From Nocardioides kribbensis (lineage in GTDB: Bacteria > Actinomycetota > Actinomycetes > Propionibacteriales > Nocardioidaceae), in assembly GCF_015070375.1 (NCBI RefSeq), contig NZ_JADCLL010000010.1:62001-126000 (forward strand): a stretch of 64,000 bases of DNA, written 5' to 3'. A program made the position numbers and the translations under genes. Under the pieces are notes generated by a model. The model searched no databases, was not told the origin of the DNA, and saw nothing but the letters and a program-made list of their open reading frames with translations. Shown one piece after another: positions 25,530 to 36,212 of the stretch. Every line of letters begins with the position of its first letter. Position 1 is the first letter of the stretch.

Positions 25530-26774
25530 ATGAGCGCAGCCGGGACGCACAGCGGACACGACCTGGACGATCCGCGCGAGCGCGCCCGCCTCAGGGCGCT
25601 GCGCGACTTCGGGCTGCCGGGCGGCGAGCACCCGGCCGCCGACGACCTGGTGGCGCTGGTGGCGGTGGCCGCGGCCGCGGCGGGTGTGCCGACGGCTGCG
25701 ATCCACCTCCTCGCCGGTGACGAGCAGCGCGCCCTGGCCACGGTGGGCTTCGAGATGGTGGCCCTGCCCCGCCGCGACTCGATGTGCAGCCTCGTCGTCG
25801 ACGAGCCCCGACCCGTCGTGGTCGCCGACGCCCGTGAGGACCCCCGCTTCAGCGACAACCCCTTCGTGCGCGAGGGCCGGATCCGCTTCTACGCCGCCTT
25901 CCAGCTGCGCACCGACGCCGACGTGTCCATCGGCACGCTCTGCGTCTTCGACGACCGGCCCCACGTGCTCGGCGCCGAGCAGCGCAGCCTGCTGCAGGCG
26001 CTCGCCGACCGCGTCGTCGGGGTGCTGGAGCTCGACCGGAGGGTGCGTGAGCTCACCGGCGAGGTGCGCGAGCTGGAGGCGGTGCGCGCCGGGCTGCGCG
26101 CCGACAACGAGAGCCTGCGCGCCTTCGCGGGCCGGGTCAGCCACGACCTGCGCGCTCCGCTGTCGACGATGACGCTGTCGCTGGAGCTGCTCGGCGTCGG
26201 GATCTCGCAGGGCTGGGAGCCCTCCGACCTCGAGCCCGTGCTGGCCCGCGCCCTGCGTGGTGCGACCAGGATGCGCGGTGTGGTGGAGAACCTCTTCGTG
26301 CACGCCACCGGCGCACCCGCCTCGCCCCACCCCGTCGACCTGGGCTCCCTCGTCGAGGACGCCCGCGAGGACCTGGGCCCGGCCCTCGACGGGGTCGACG
26401 TGACCGCGCGGGCGCTGCCGGTCGTCGTCGCCGACGGCCCGCTGCTGCGCCTCGTGCTGCAGAACCTGCTGTCCAACGCGGCCAAGTTCGCTGTCGCCGA
26501 GCGCGGCGGCGAGGTGTCGGTGACCGCGTCGCGACGCGACCGGTCGTGGCTCGTCGAGGTGGCCGACCACGGTCGCGGGGTGCCGGAGACCGAGCGCGAG
26601 CACGTCTTCGAGGCCTTCGTGCGGGTGGGCGAGCACGCGGAGCTCGCGCCCGGCACCGGGCTGGGGCTCGCCACCTGCCGTGCCATCATCGAGGCCCACG
26701 GCGGGCGCATCGGGCTGCGGGAGACCGCGGGCGGCGGGGCGACCGTGTGGTTCGAGCTGCCCGACCCGCGCTGA
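25530..26774 (+). CDS. GAF-domain sensor histidine kinase
   Basis: Soluble kinase of 414 residues. A GAF domain (about 20-170, with GFEMVALPRRDSMCS and RFYAAFQLRTD) leads to a short coiled coil, HisKA with H-box RVSHDLRAPLSTM, and HATPase with N-box LLSNAAKFA, G1 DHGRGVP and G2 GTGLGLAT. No transmembrane segment, so it likely senses a cytoplasmic signal or redox state. ATG 25530 has GGGGGAGGGAGC upstream. No response regulator is immediately adjacent; the next one belongs to a NarL-type pair. Confidence 0.9.
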   Translation: MSAAGTHSGHDLDDPRERARLRALRDFGLPGGEHPAADDLVALVAVAAAAAGVPTAAIHLLAGDEQRALATVGFEMVALPRRDSMCSLVVDEPRPVVVADAREDPRFSDNPFVREGRIRFYAAFQLRTDADVSIGTLCVFDDRPHVLGAEQRSLLQALADRVVGVLELDRRVRELTGEVRELEAVRAGLRADNESLRAFAGRVSHDLRAPLSTMTLSLELLGVGISQGWEPSDLEPVLARALRGATRMRGVVENLFVHATGAPASPHPVDLGSLVEDAREDLGPALDGVDVTARALPVVVADGPLLRLVLQNLLSNAAKFAVAERGGEVSVTASRRDRSWLVEVADHGRGVPETEREHVFEAFVRVGEHAELAPGTGLGLATCRAIIEAHGGRIGLRETAGGGATVWFELPDPR

Positions 26775-26935
26775 GGGGCCGGTCGGGCTCGGGACCTCCG
26801 ACCCGTCGCGTCCCGGGTCGGCCGGTGGTCGTATGACCACTGGCGGATGGCGACTGCCTCCCCGCCGGTCGCACGCTGGGCGGGACCAGCCCGGTCGACC
26901 GGCCCGGCCGACCACCGCACCCACCAGGAGACATC

Positions 26936-27363
26936 ATGACCCGCACGCCCCGCACCGCCACCCGCACCACCGCCCGCAGGACCGCCCGCGCCCTCCTCGC
27001 CCTGGCCGTGCCGCTGACCCTCGCCGCGCCGCTGGTGGTGACCGCCTCGGCGAGCGCCAACGACGCCGACGTCATCCGCCGCGGCTCGTGCACCGGCAGC
27101 ACCGACTGGAAGATCAAGGCCAAGCCCGACGACGGCCGGATCGAGGTCGAGGCCGAGATCGACAGCAACGTCAACGGTCAGACCTGGGGCTGGGTGCTCA
27201 GGCACGACGGCTCGGTGGCCGCGCGCGGCAGCTCGACCACCAAGGCGCCGAGCGGGTCCTTCAGCGTCGAGCGCCGCCTGGTGGACGCCACCGGCGCCGA
27301 CGCCTTCACCTTCCGCGCCACCAACGCCGCCAGCGGCGAGGTCTGCGTCGCCAAGGTGTCGCT

Positions 27364-27367
<4 letters not shown>
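26936..27367 (+). CDS. Small secreted protein of unknown function
   Basis: 143 residues: Arg/Thr-rich N-region, hydrophobic core ALLALAVPLTLAAPLVV, and cleavage after ASA near residue 40. The mature part is about 100 residues, beta-rich, with two Cys likely forming a disulfide. AGGAGACATC precedes the ATG. Its stop overlaps the presumed CTG start of the following kinase, so it may be the extracellular sensor or ligand for that two-component system (inference). Confidence 0.82.
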
Positions 27368-29423
<2,056 letters not shown>

Positions 29424-29450
29424 CCGCAGGCGGCCCGGCCGGACGTGCGG

Positions 29451-29493
29451 AGGGCCCGGCGCGCCCGCCGTACGGCGAGCAGGGCCGGGCCCT
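29451..29493. terminator. Bidirectional hairpin between convergent genes
   Basis: Perfect 10-bp arms AGGGCCCGGC (29451-29460) and GCCGGGCCCT (29484-29493), with an inner CGCCGTACGGCG palindrome. Between the convergent response regulator and VOC genes. No clear T-run. Confidence 0.6.
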
Positions 29494-29512
29494 CGACGTG
29501 GTGAGGGGCGGG

Positions 29513-29929
29513 TCAGGCCTTGGGGGCGAAGACCTCGAGGGCGATGTTGTCGGGGTCGCGGAACTCCAGGATCCAGCCGGCGCCGATGTCCTTGACGCCC
29601 TCGTGGGCCACGCCGAGGTCGTCGAGCACACCCGCGGCGGCATCGATCGCGGCCCGGTCGGCGACGGCGAAGGCGACGTGGTCGAGGCCGGTCTTGTCCT
29701 CGTCGAAGTGGTCGTCGGCCACCGGGCGCAGGCCCAGCAGGCTGTCGCCGAGCTGGTAGATGACCCCGCCGAAGAGGAACGAGAGCTGCTGCCGGGTCTC
29801 CTCGTCGGCGTCCGGGGGGAGCTCGAAGGCGACGGGGAGGCCGAAGACGTCGTCGTAGAACGCCCGCGATCGCTCGATGTCGGTGACGGTCAGGCGGACG
29901 TGGGCATAGGCGCTGGTCTGGATGGGCAT
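29513..29929 (-). CDS. VOC family protein (glyoxalase/bleomycin-resistance fold)
   Basis: 138 residues with the two beta-alpha-beta modules of the vicinal oxygen chelate fold: HVRLTVTDIERSRAFYDDVFG at the start, then GLDHVAFAVADRAAIDAAAG and WILEFRDPDNIALEVFAP at the end. The ExxxLE-type C-terminal Glu and paired His suggest a metal site. Specific reaction unknown. ATG 29929 chosen from the conserved start; it stands alone. Confidence 0.85.
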   Translation of the reverse strand: MPIQTSAYAHVRLTVTDIERSRAFYDDVFGLPVAFELPPDADEETRQQLSFLFGGVIYQLGDSLLGLRPVADDHFDEDKTGLDHVAFAVADRAAIDAAAGVLDDLGVAHEGVKDIGAGWILEFRDPDNIALEVFAPKA

Positions 29930-30078
29930 CCCACCACGATGCCACCGGCCCGCCGCGACGGGCTCACCCGAGTGGGGCCGGGCCCGAAGGGGGAGGTCCG
30001 GGGGCAGGGGCGTGGCTAGCGTCGAGGAGGTCCGGTCCAGCCGCGTCCAGCCGGGCGCCCTCACCCTCGGAGCCACCG

Positions 30079-31134
30079 ATGACCCTGCTCTCCCCGCCCC
30101 GCTCGTCCCCCCGCACCGGCCGCACCGGCCGCACCGGCCGTCGACGCCCGCACCGGGGGCTGGCGCGGCGCGCCGCCGCGCTGGCCGCCACCGGTCTCGC
30201 CGCGACCGGTCTCGCGGCCTCCGCCCTGGTCGCCCCGACCGCGGCCGGCGCCGCGCAGGCCCCCGGCGACGGGCCCTTCCCGCAGCGCGTGGCGCTGCCC
30301 GACGGCTTCCAGCCCGAGGGCATCGCGGTGGGCCGCGGCTTCGCGGCGTACTTCGGCTCCCGCCTCGACGGCGACCTCTACCGCGCCAACCTGCGCACCG
30401 GCACCGGCCGCGTGATCAGCCAGGGCCCCGGCACCCCGTCGGTCGGACTCAAGGTCGACGAGCAGAACCGGATCTTCGTCTCCGGCGGCACCGCCGGCGA
30501 CGCGCGCGTGGTCAAGGCCGGCAGCGGCGAGGTGCTGGCCGGCTACCAGCTCGTCGACGTGCCCGCCGACTCCGACGCCGCCTTCATCAACGACGTCGTG
30601 CTCACCGACGACACGGCGTGGTTCACCGACTCCGAGAACGCCCAGCTCTTCGGGCTGCCGCTCGAGGGCGGTGACCTCCCCGAGGCCGACGAGGTCGTGC
30701 GGCTGCCGCTCGGTGGCGAGTGGGAGCAGGCCGAGGGCCTCAACGCCAACGGGATCACCGCCACCCCCGACGGCAAGGCGCTGCTCGTGGTCAACTCCGC
30801 CTCGGGCGGGCTCTTCCGCGTCGACCCCGCCACCGGGGACGCCACGCAGGTCAACCTCGGCGGCGCCGAGCTCACCAACGGCGACGGGATGCTGCTCGAG
30901 GGCCGCCGGCTCTACGTCGTGCAGAACCGGCTCAACCAGGTGGCCGTGCTGCGCGTCGCCGCCGGCGGGCGCAACGGCACGCTGCAGCGGACCCTCACCT
31001 CCGGGCAGTTCGACGTGCCGACCACCATCGCGCGGCTCGGCGACCGGCTCTACCTGCCCAACGCCCGCTTCTCCACCCCGCCGACCCCCACCACCGAGTA
31101 CTGGGTGACCCGGGTGGCCGTGCCCCGCGGCTGA
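30079..31134 (+). CDS. Secreted SMP-30/gluconolactonase-like beta-propeller protein
   Basis: 351 residues. A long basic N-region (TGRTGRTGRRRPHRG) and hydrophobic stretch ending AGAAQA form an export signal. The mature part has propeller repeats: LPDGFQPEGIAVG, AFINDVVLTDDTAWFTDS, GLNANGITATPDGKALLVVN and GDGMLLEGRRLYVVQN. The Asn/Asp positions match the metal-binding pattern of SMP-30-like lactonases. Substrate unknown; such proteins are sometimes mislabelled superoxide dismutase. Isolated gene. Confidence 0.8.
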   Translation: MTLLSPPRSSPRTGRTGRTGRRRPHRGLARRAAALAATGLAATGLAASALVAPTAAGAAQAPGDGPFPQRVALPDGFQPEGIAVGRGFAAYFGSRLDGDLYRANLRTGTGRVISQGPGTPSVGLKVDEQNRIFVSGGTAGDARVVKAGSGEVLAGYQLVDVPADSDAAFINDVVLTDDTAWFTDSENAQLFGLPLEGGDLPEADEVVRLPLGGEWEQAEGLNANGITATPDGKALLVVNSASGGLFRVDPATGDATQVNLGGAELTNGDGMLLEGRRLYVVQNRLNQVAVLRVAAGGRNGTLQRTLTSGQFDVPTTIARLGDRLYLPNARFSTPPTPTTEYWVTRVAVPRG

Positions 31135-31180
31135 GCCACCCGCACGGGGCGGGCGGCCGACTGGGTCCGCCGTCCGCCCC

Positions 31181-31240
31181 GGGACCCGTCCTGTGACCCG
31201 TCCTGTGACCCGCCCCGTGATCCGTCCCGTGACCCGCCCC
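31181..31240. repeat. 12-bp tandem repeat, five units
   Basis: Units of GTGACCCGTCCT and close variants (GTGACCCGCCCC, GTGATCCGTCCC) repeat five times between the beta-propeller gene and a small ORF. No coding role. Confidence 0.75.
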
Positions 31241-31288
31241 GTGGTCGGGAGGCTTCCGCACGGAGCCCGGATCGGGCACCGTGGGGAG

Positions 31289-31441
31289 ATGCAGGAGACC
31301 GAGGAGGAGCGCCTCGCCCGCGAGGCCCGCGAGGAGCAGGTGCGCGCCGACGCCGCCCGCGCCCGGGCGCGGGCGGCCGAGCGCCGGGAGACGATGCAGT
31401 TCGTGCGGGAGCTCGACATGAGCGAGGAGATCGACGACTGA
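31289..31441 (+). CDS. Small charged coiled-coil protein
   Basis: 50 residues, almost entirely a charged helix (EEERLAREAREEQVRADAAR) ending in EIDD. The ATG is preceded six bases upstream by CACCGT, the leaderless-start pattern of this window, which supports translation. An in-frame upstream GTG at 31193 would read through the 12-bp repeat and is less likely. Function unknown. Confidence 0.5.
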   Translation: MQETEEERLAREAREEQVRADAARARARAAERRETMQFVRELDMSEEIDD

Positions 31442-31451
31442 GCGGCGCACC

Positions 31452-31499
31452 GGACGTCGTGCGGAGGGTGGATGCGCATCCACGCGACGCATGACGTCC
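31452..31499. repeat. 48-bp double-palindrome element, copy A
   Basis: Begins GGACGTC and ends GACGTCC, enclosing the perfect 16-bp palindrome GTGGATGCGCATCCAC. Same length and plan as 31547-31594 and 47456-47503. It lies downstream of the small coiled-coil gene and downstream of the convergent rraA gene. Confidence 0.8.
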
Positions 31500-31546
31500 G
31501 GCCTGCGGCGCGGTCGGGCCGGGGCGTCGTCCAGGCGGGCGCGCGC

Positions 31547-31594
31547 GGACGTCGTACGACGGGTGGATGCGCATCCACCGAGCCGATGACGTCC
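31547..31594. repeat. 48-bp double-palindrome element, copy B
   Basis: Same ends (GGACGTC/GACGTCC) and the same central GTGGATGCGCATCCAC as copy A; the spacer bases differ. It lies 47 bases beyond copy A in the same convergent gap. Confidence 0.8.
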
Positions 31595-31624
31595 CGCGGG
31601 ACGAGGCCTCGCGCCCCGTCCGGC

Positions 31625-32119
31625 TCAGGGCAGGACGACGATCCCGTCGTCGTCGCTGACCACGGTGGCGCCGGGGGCGAACAACACGCCGCCGAACTCC
31701 ACCACCACGTCGCGCTCGCCCGCACCGTCCTTGGCGCTCTTGCGCGGGTTGGAGCCGAGGGCCTTGACCCCGAGGTCGAGCTCGCGCAGGGCGGCGACGT
31801 CGCGCACGGCACCGTGGATCACGACGCCCTCCCAGCCGTTGGCGACGGCCGAGGCGGCGATCAGGTCGCCCATCAGCGCGGTGTGCAACGACCCGCCCCC
31901 GTCGACGACCAGCACCTTGCCGGCGCCGGGCTCGGCGAGGGCGGCCTTCACGAGGGCGTTGTCCTGGTGGCAGCGCAGCGTCACGGCGGTGCCGGCGAAG
32001 CGGGCGCGAGCGCCGTACTGGCGCAGCTGGAGGTCGCAGGACTGCAGCGCCTCACCGTGCTCGTCGACGAGGTCGGCGGTGGGGGTGGGCCCGGTGGGCG
32101 GCTGGGGAGTGGAGGTCAC
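31625..32119 (-). CDS. rraA: RraA-like protein
   Basis: 164 residues, normal for the RraA family. Carries LMGDLIAASAVANGWEGVVI and HGAVRDVAALRELDLGVKAL, including the metal/oxyanion residues (Gly-Asp-Leu, Arg-Asp). In proteobacteria RraA inhibits RNase E; many homologues instead act as 4-hydroxy-4-methyl-2-oxoglutarate aldolase/oxaloacetate decarboxylase. Given the aromatic catabolism in this genome, either role is possible. GTG start with TGGGAT six bases upstream. Confidence 0.85.
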   Translation of the reverse strand: MTSTPQPPTGPTPTADLVDEHGEALQSCDLQLRQYGARARFAGTAVTLRCHQDNALVKAALAEPGAGKVLVVDGGGSLHTALMGDLIAASAVANGWEGVVIHGAVRDVAALRELDLGVKALGSNPRKSAKDGAGERDVVVEFGGVLFAPGATVVSDDDGIVVLP

Positions 32120-32232
32120 GCGGCCATCCCAGCACAGCGCGCCCAGCCCGCCCGGCGCCGCCGTCCGCGGCGGACCGCCCACCGCGGACCGCCCGTCGCC
32201 GCGCCGCGCCCGCGGCGGGGGACGATGGGCGT

Positions 32233-33231
32233 GTGACTCCCCGCCCTGCCGGTCCCGCCCGCCCTGCCAGCCCAGCCGGTCCTGCCGGCCTCGACGACCT
32301 CGCCCCGCAGTCCGCCGACCGCGCCGTCGTGCTCGACGGCGGGCTGTCGAACGCGCTCGAGGACCGCGGCGTCGACCTGTCGTCGCAGCTGTGGACCGCG
32401 ACGGTGCTGCGCGGGTCGCCGGAGGAGGTCGAGGCCGTGCACGCGGCCTACTTCGCCGCCGGGGCCGAGGTCGCCACCACGGCCAGCTACCAGGTCAGCG
32501 AGCAGGGCGTCGTGGCTGCGGGCGGCACGCCCCAGGAGGCCCGGGCGCTGCTGGCGCGCAGCGTCGAGGTGGCCCGCCGGGCCCGCGACGCGGCGCAGGA
32601 GCTGCGCGCGGGGTCGGGCGGGCCGGGGCACCGGGGGGCCGAGCGCGGTCGGCTGCTGGTGGCGGCGTCCGTGGGTCCCTACGGCGCGGTGCTGGCCGAC
32701 GGGTCGGAGTACCGCGGCGACTACGGGCTCAGCCCCAGCGCGCTGCGCGACTTCCACGCGCGGCGCCTCGACGCGCTCGCCGCCGCCGGCCCCGACCTGC
32801 TCGCGGTGGAGACGCTGCCCGACGTGCGCGAGGCCGAGGTGCTGGTGCCGCTGCTCGACGACCTGGGCCTGCCCGCGTGGGTGTCCTACTCCGTCGCCGG
32901 GGGACGCACGCGCGCGGGCCAGCCGCTCGAGGAGGCGTACGCCGTCCTGGCCGGCAGCACCAGCGTGGTGGCCGCCGGGCTCAACTGCTCCGCACCGGGC
33001 GAGGTGGCCGCGGCGGTGCGGGTGGCCGCCGAGGTGACCGGACTGCCCGGCGTGGTCTACCCCAACCGCGGGGAGACCTGGGACGCGGTGGCCAAGGCCT
33101 GGCGCGGCGAGCGCGACTGGGACGTTGCGCCCGCGGCCGGCTGGGTCGGCGCCGGGGCCCGGCTCGTCGGCGGCTGCTGCCGCGTGGGGCCCGCCGACAT
33201 CGAGCGGCTGGCCCTGAGCCTGGGGGCCTGA
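32233..33231 (+). CDS. mmuM: Homocysteine S-methyltransferase
   Basis: 332 residues. Zinc ligands appear as Cys in GLNCSAPGEV and the terminal GGCCRVGP pair. The start VVLDGGLSNALEDRG and FAAGAEVATTASYQ are standard for MmuM-type enzymes that methylate homocysteine from S-methylmethionine or SAM to give methionine. GTG start preceded six bases upstream by GACGAT, likely leaderless. Stands alone between rraA and an SDR gene. Confidence 0.92.
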   Translation: MTPRPAGPARPASPAGPAGLDDLAPQSADRAVVLDGGLSNALEDRGVDLSSQLWTATVLRGSPEEVEAVHAAYFAAGAEVATTASYQVSEQGVVAAGGTPQEARALLARSVEVARRARDAAQELRAGSGGPGHRGAERGRLLVAASVGPYGAVLADGSEYRGDYGLSPSALRDFHARRLDALAAAGPDLLAVETLPDVREAEVLVPLLDDLGLPAWVSYSVAGGRTRAGQPLEEAYAVLAGSTSVVAAGLNCSAPGEVAAAVRVAAEVTGLPGVVYPNRGETWDAVAKAWRGERDWDVAPAAGWVGAGARLVGGCCRVGPADIERLALSLGA

Positions 33232-33270
33232 CCGACCGCCCCGGCGCCCCCGGGAGGTCGCGCCGCGGCC

Positions 33271-33966
33271 TCAGCGGGCGACGAGCTCCTTGGCGCTGGC
33301 GTCCCAGACGACCTCGGTGGCGCCGGAGGCGAGGGCCTCGACCACGGTGTCGACCACGACCTGACCGGGCAGCGGGGCGGGCAGCTTCGGCGGCTCGCCG
33401 GCCAGCGAGCGCTCGGCCAGCCCGGTGTCGAGGTGGGGCGGGCGCACGTCGAGCACGGTGAAGGCGCGCCGGTTCTCCCGGCGCAGCACGGTCAGCCAGG
33501 TGGAGAGGGCCGCCTTGGTGGCGGAGTACTCCGCCATCTGGTTGGTGGGCAAGTCGGCCAGGATCGCCGAGAGCACCGCGACCGTGCCGCCGTCCTCGAA
33601 GCGCCCGGCGGCCGCGCGCACCAGCGCCATCGGACCGAGGGTGTTGACGGCGAAGAGCTCCTCGACCACCGCCGGGTCGGCGTCGGTCGCGGGACCGAAG
33701 CCCGCGACCCCGGTGGCCACGACGAGCAGGTCGAGGCCGCCCATGGCGTCGGCCGCCGCCCCGACGACCTCGCGGCAGGCGTCGGTGTCGACCAGGTCGA
33801 GCACGAGCGGCTCGGTGCCGCAGGCCTGCGCCACCGGCGCGAGCCGCCCGGCGTCGCGACCGGCGACGCTCACGGTGGCGCCACGCTCCACGAGGGCGCG
33901 GGCGATGCCAGCGCCGAGCACCCCCGAGGCCCCGACGACCAGTGCGCGTGCTCCCGACAGCTCCAT
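33271..33966 (-). CDS. SDR family oxidoreductase
   Basis: 231 residues. Cofactor loop VVGASGVLGAG near residue 10, NTLGPMAL, and catalytic YSATKAAL. The NNAG motif is replaced by ATGVAG, a mild divergence. Ends without the usual GG(Y/W) C-terminus, so it belongs to a short, atypical branch. GGAGGAGCC precedes the ATG. Substrate unknown. Confidence 0.87.
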   Translation of the reverse strand: MELSGARALVVGASGVLGAGIARALVERGATVSVAGRDAGRLAPVAQACGTEPLVLDLVDTDACREVVGAAADAMGGLDLLVVATGVAGFGPATDADPAVVEELFAVNTLGPMALVRAAAGRFEDGGTVAVLSAILADLPTNQMAEYSATKAALSTWLTVLRRENRRAFTVLDVRPPHLDTGLAERSLAGEPPKLPAPLPGQVVVDTVVEALASGATEVVWDASAKELVAR

Positions 33967-34209
33967 GGCTCCTCCTGCGTGCGGGCCCGGTCGGCGCGGG
34001 CCGTGGTGCAGCGGCTCGACGCGGGTCCCGGGCGGGTCCGAGGGGCCCGACGAGGCCCTCCCCAGCGACGGTAGGGGGCCCGCCGGGCGATCACCCAGGA
34101 CTCACACCCGCAGGGGTGGGAGCGGCGTCGGTGGCCGTGGCTACCGTCGGAGGAGCGCCCCGCGCGGCCGCCCGCCCGGGTGACCACCGCCGACCAGGAG
34201 GGACCACCG

Positions 34210-35187
34210 ATGCTGATCCCCCAGGCCCGAGGAACGCTGAGCGAGCGGGTCTTCCCGCAGCTCACCGGAGGCCTCGAGGACACCGCGAGTGCGGGTCTCG
34301 GCCGCGGCGGGGACGCCGACTCCCGCGACGACGCCGCGGTCACGCTGTGGGCGCTCCAGGAGCTGCACTACCGCGGCTTCGACGACGTCGACGACGCCCT
34401 CGAGTGGCACCCGGCGGTGCACGCGCTGCGCTGGGAGCTCGAGGCCGACCTCGAGGCGCGGCTGCGCGAGCGCCACGCCGACCTGGTGCCGCGACCCGAG
34501 GACCACACCGCCGAGGGCCTGGCCGAGCGGCTCTTCGCCATGGTCGAGGCCGACGACGGACCTTCGCTGGCCCGCCACGTCGAGACCACCGCGACCCGTG
34601 ACGAGGTCGAGGAGCTGCTGCGACACCGCTCGGTCTACCACCTCAAGGAGGCCGACCCCACGACCTGGGTCGTGCCGCGCCTGGAGGCCACGGTCAAGGC
34701 CGCGCTCATGGAGGTGCAGCTCGACGAGTACGGCGGCGGCGACCCCGCCCGCCTGCACCACCACCTCTTCGCCCGCGGCCTGGCCGCCTCGGGCATGAGC
34801 GCCGACTACGGCGCCACCCTCGACGAGGCGAGCGCCGCGGTGCTGGAGCAGAACGCCGCGCTGTCGATGCTCGGCCTGCACCGCCGCCTGCGCGGCGCCG
34901 CCCTGGGCCACCTCGCCGCCGTCGAGGCCAGCAGCTCCGGGCCGTCGCGACGCATGGCCCGCGGCCTGCAGCGCCTCGGCTTCGCCCCCGAGATGGTGGA
35001 GTACTACACCGAGCACGTCGAGGCCGACGCCGTGCACGAGCAGCTCGCCGTGCGCGCCATCTGCGGCGCCCTGGTCGAGCGCGAGCCCCACCTCGCCGGC
35101 GACGTGCTCCTCGGCGCCGCGATCTGCCTCGACCTCGAGGCCCGCACCGCCACCGACCTGCTCGCTCGCTGGGACCGCGCGGCGTGA
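34210..35187 (+). CDS. Iron-containing redox enzyme family protein (haem-oxygenase-like fold)
   Basis: 325 residues, all helical. Candidate metal residues sit in ALQELHYRG, the middle helix around HHHLFARG, and EYYTEHVEADAVHEQLA, the Glu/His pattern of haem-oxygenase-like di-iron proteins (HDO, PF14518-like). This group includes oxidases and N-oxygenases; it is not the biliverdin-forming haem oxygenase. Start at ATG 34210 is set by AGGAGGG. The GTG of a CDGSH protein overlaps its stop, suggesting an electron-transfer partner. Confidence 0.85.
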   Translation: MLIPQARGTLSERVFPQLTGGLEDTASAGLGRGGDADSRDDAAVTLWALQELHYRGFDDVDDALEWHPAVHALRWELEADLEARLRERHADLVPRPEDHTAEGLAERLFAMVEADDGPSLARHVETTATRDEVEELLRHRSVYHLKEADPTTWVVPRLEATVKAALMEVQLDEYGGGDPARLHHHLFARGLAASGMSADYGATLDEASAAVLEQNAALSMLGLHRRLRGAALGHLAAVEASSSGPSRRMARGLQRLGFAPEMVEYYTEHVEADAVHEQLAVRAICGALVEREPHLAGDVLLGAAICLDLEARTATDLLARWDRAA

Positions 35188-35492
35188 GCGACCCGACCCC
35201 CCGCACCGCCCCGCCGCGGGTCGGCAGGAGCGGGGCCGGCGTACCCGTGGTGGGGGCGGGAGAGCGCGCGGCGGAGGCCGCCCCGGTGGTCGACGACGTC
35301 TCACGCCCCGACGTCGTGCTCTGCCCCGGGGGCCCGATGCTCGTGCGCGGGCGGCTCGTGGTGGAGGACGACCAGGGCGTGCGGCACCCCACCCACCGCC
35401 CGGTCTCCGCGATCTGCCGCTGCAGCCGCTCGGCCACGCTGCCGTGGTGCGACGGCACGCACAAGGTGCTGCCCGCCACGCTGCGTCCCTGA
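35184..35492 (+). CDS. CDGSH iron-sulfur domain protein
   Basis: 102 residues. The [2Fe-2S] motif reads CRCSRSATLPWCDGTH near the C-terminus (three Cys and one His ligand). About 45 Pro/Ala-rich residues precede it. GTG start overlaps the stop of the haem-oxygenase-like gene (GTGA), so the two are made together; it probably supplies electrons to that enzyme (inference). Confidence 0.9.
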   Translation: MSDPTPRTAPPRVGRSGAGVPVVGAGERAAEAAPVVDDVSRPDVVLCPGGPMLVRGRLVVEDDQGVRHPTHRPVSAICRCSRSATLPWCDGTHKVLPATLRP

Positions 35493-35525
35493 CGGCAGCC
35501 CGACCGCGGCCTGCGCGGGGCGGGC

Positions 35526-36212
35526 TCAGGCGCGGTCGAGGCGCAGCAGGGCGCCACGACCGACGACGCGACGGTCGACCGGCACGAGGCCGTGGCGGGT
35601 GCCCCAGGCCGCCTCGACGACGTCGCACTGGGCGGTGTCGGCGAGCTGGAGCAGCACCGAGCCGCCGGGCAGCAGGTGGCGCTCGGCGACCTCCAGGCAG
35701 GTCCAGGCCAGGTCGAGGCCGTCGGCCCCGCCGTCGATGGCCAGCAGCGGGTCCGCGGGGAAGCGCCCGGTGTCGGCGGAGGGCAGGTAGGGCGGGTCGG
35801 CGATGACCAGCGCGAACCGCTCGTGGTCGGCCACGGCCTCGCGCAGGTCGCCCTCGCGGACCTCGGTGAGCTCGGCGGGCCGCTCCGCGGTGGCGTTGGC
35901 GGCGACGTTGTCGCGGGCGAAGGCGCAGGCCACGGGACTCGCGTCGACGCACACCAACGCGCGCCGCGACCCGGCCACCGCGGCCAGGCCGATGTGGCCG
36001 ACCCCCGCGCACAGCTCGAGCACGGCCCCCTCGGCCCCGGGGGACCCGGGGACCCCGGCCGCGGTGCCGTCCCGCTCGGAGAGGAGCTCGGCGGCCCACT
36101 GCGACTGGGCCAGCGTCCACTCCCGCGGCTCGAGCACCCGGTCGTCGAAGGTCAGCACGAGCGGCCCGAACGCCGCCCGCCGTACCCCCTGGTCGGCGCC
36201 GGGGCCGGTCAC
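35526..36212 (-). CDS. HemK/PrmC-like SAM-dependent methyltransferase
   Basis: 228 residues. SAM motif I VLELCAGVGHIGLAA, an acidic strand end VCVDASPVA, and the N-methyltransferase motif ADPPYLPS (variant of NPPY). Family members methylate Gln, Asn or nucleobases. GTG start overlaps the stop of the FAD oxidoreductase gene as GTGA; third gene of the SRPBCC-oxidoreductase-methyltransferase operon. Substrate unknown. Confidence 0.85.
   Translation of the reverse strand: MTGPGADQGVRRAAFGPLVLTFDDRVLEPREWTLAQSQWAAELLSERDGTAAGVPGSPGAEGAVLELCAGVGHIGLAAVAGSRRALVCVDASPVACAFARDNVAANATAERPAELTEVREGDLREAVADHERFALVIADPPYLPSADTGRFPADPLLAIDGGADGLDLAWTCLEVAERHLLPGGSVLLQLADTAQCDVVEAAWGTRHGLVPVDRRVVGRGALLRLDRA

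Noticed and set aside
22065..26924. A 1619-codon minus-strand open frame
   Set aside because: It runs antisense or out of frame across several well-supported genes; such long frames arise from GC-rich codon bias. Composition is Arg/Gly/Pro-rich with no domain.
31181..31240. CRISPR array
   Set aside because: The 12-bp units are directly contiguous without spacers, and no cas genes are present.
34210..35187. Haem oxygenase supplying biliverdin to the phytochrome
   Set aside because: The fold is similar, but the sequence belongs to the di-iron HDO-like group rather than BphO/HmuO, and it is 5 kb away in a different operon.
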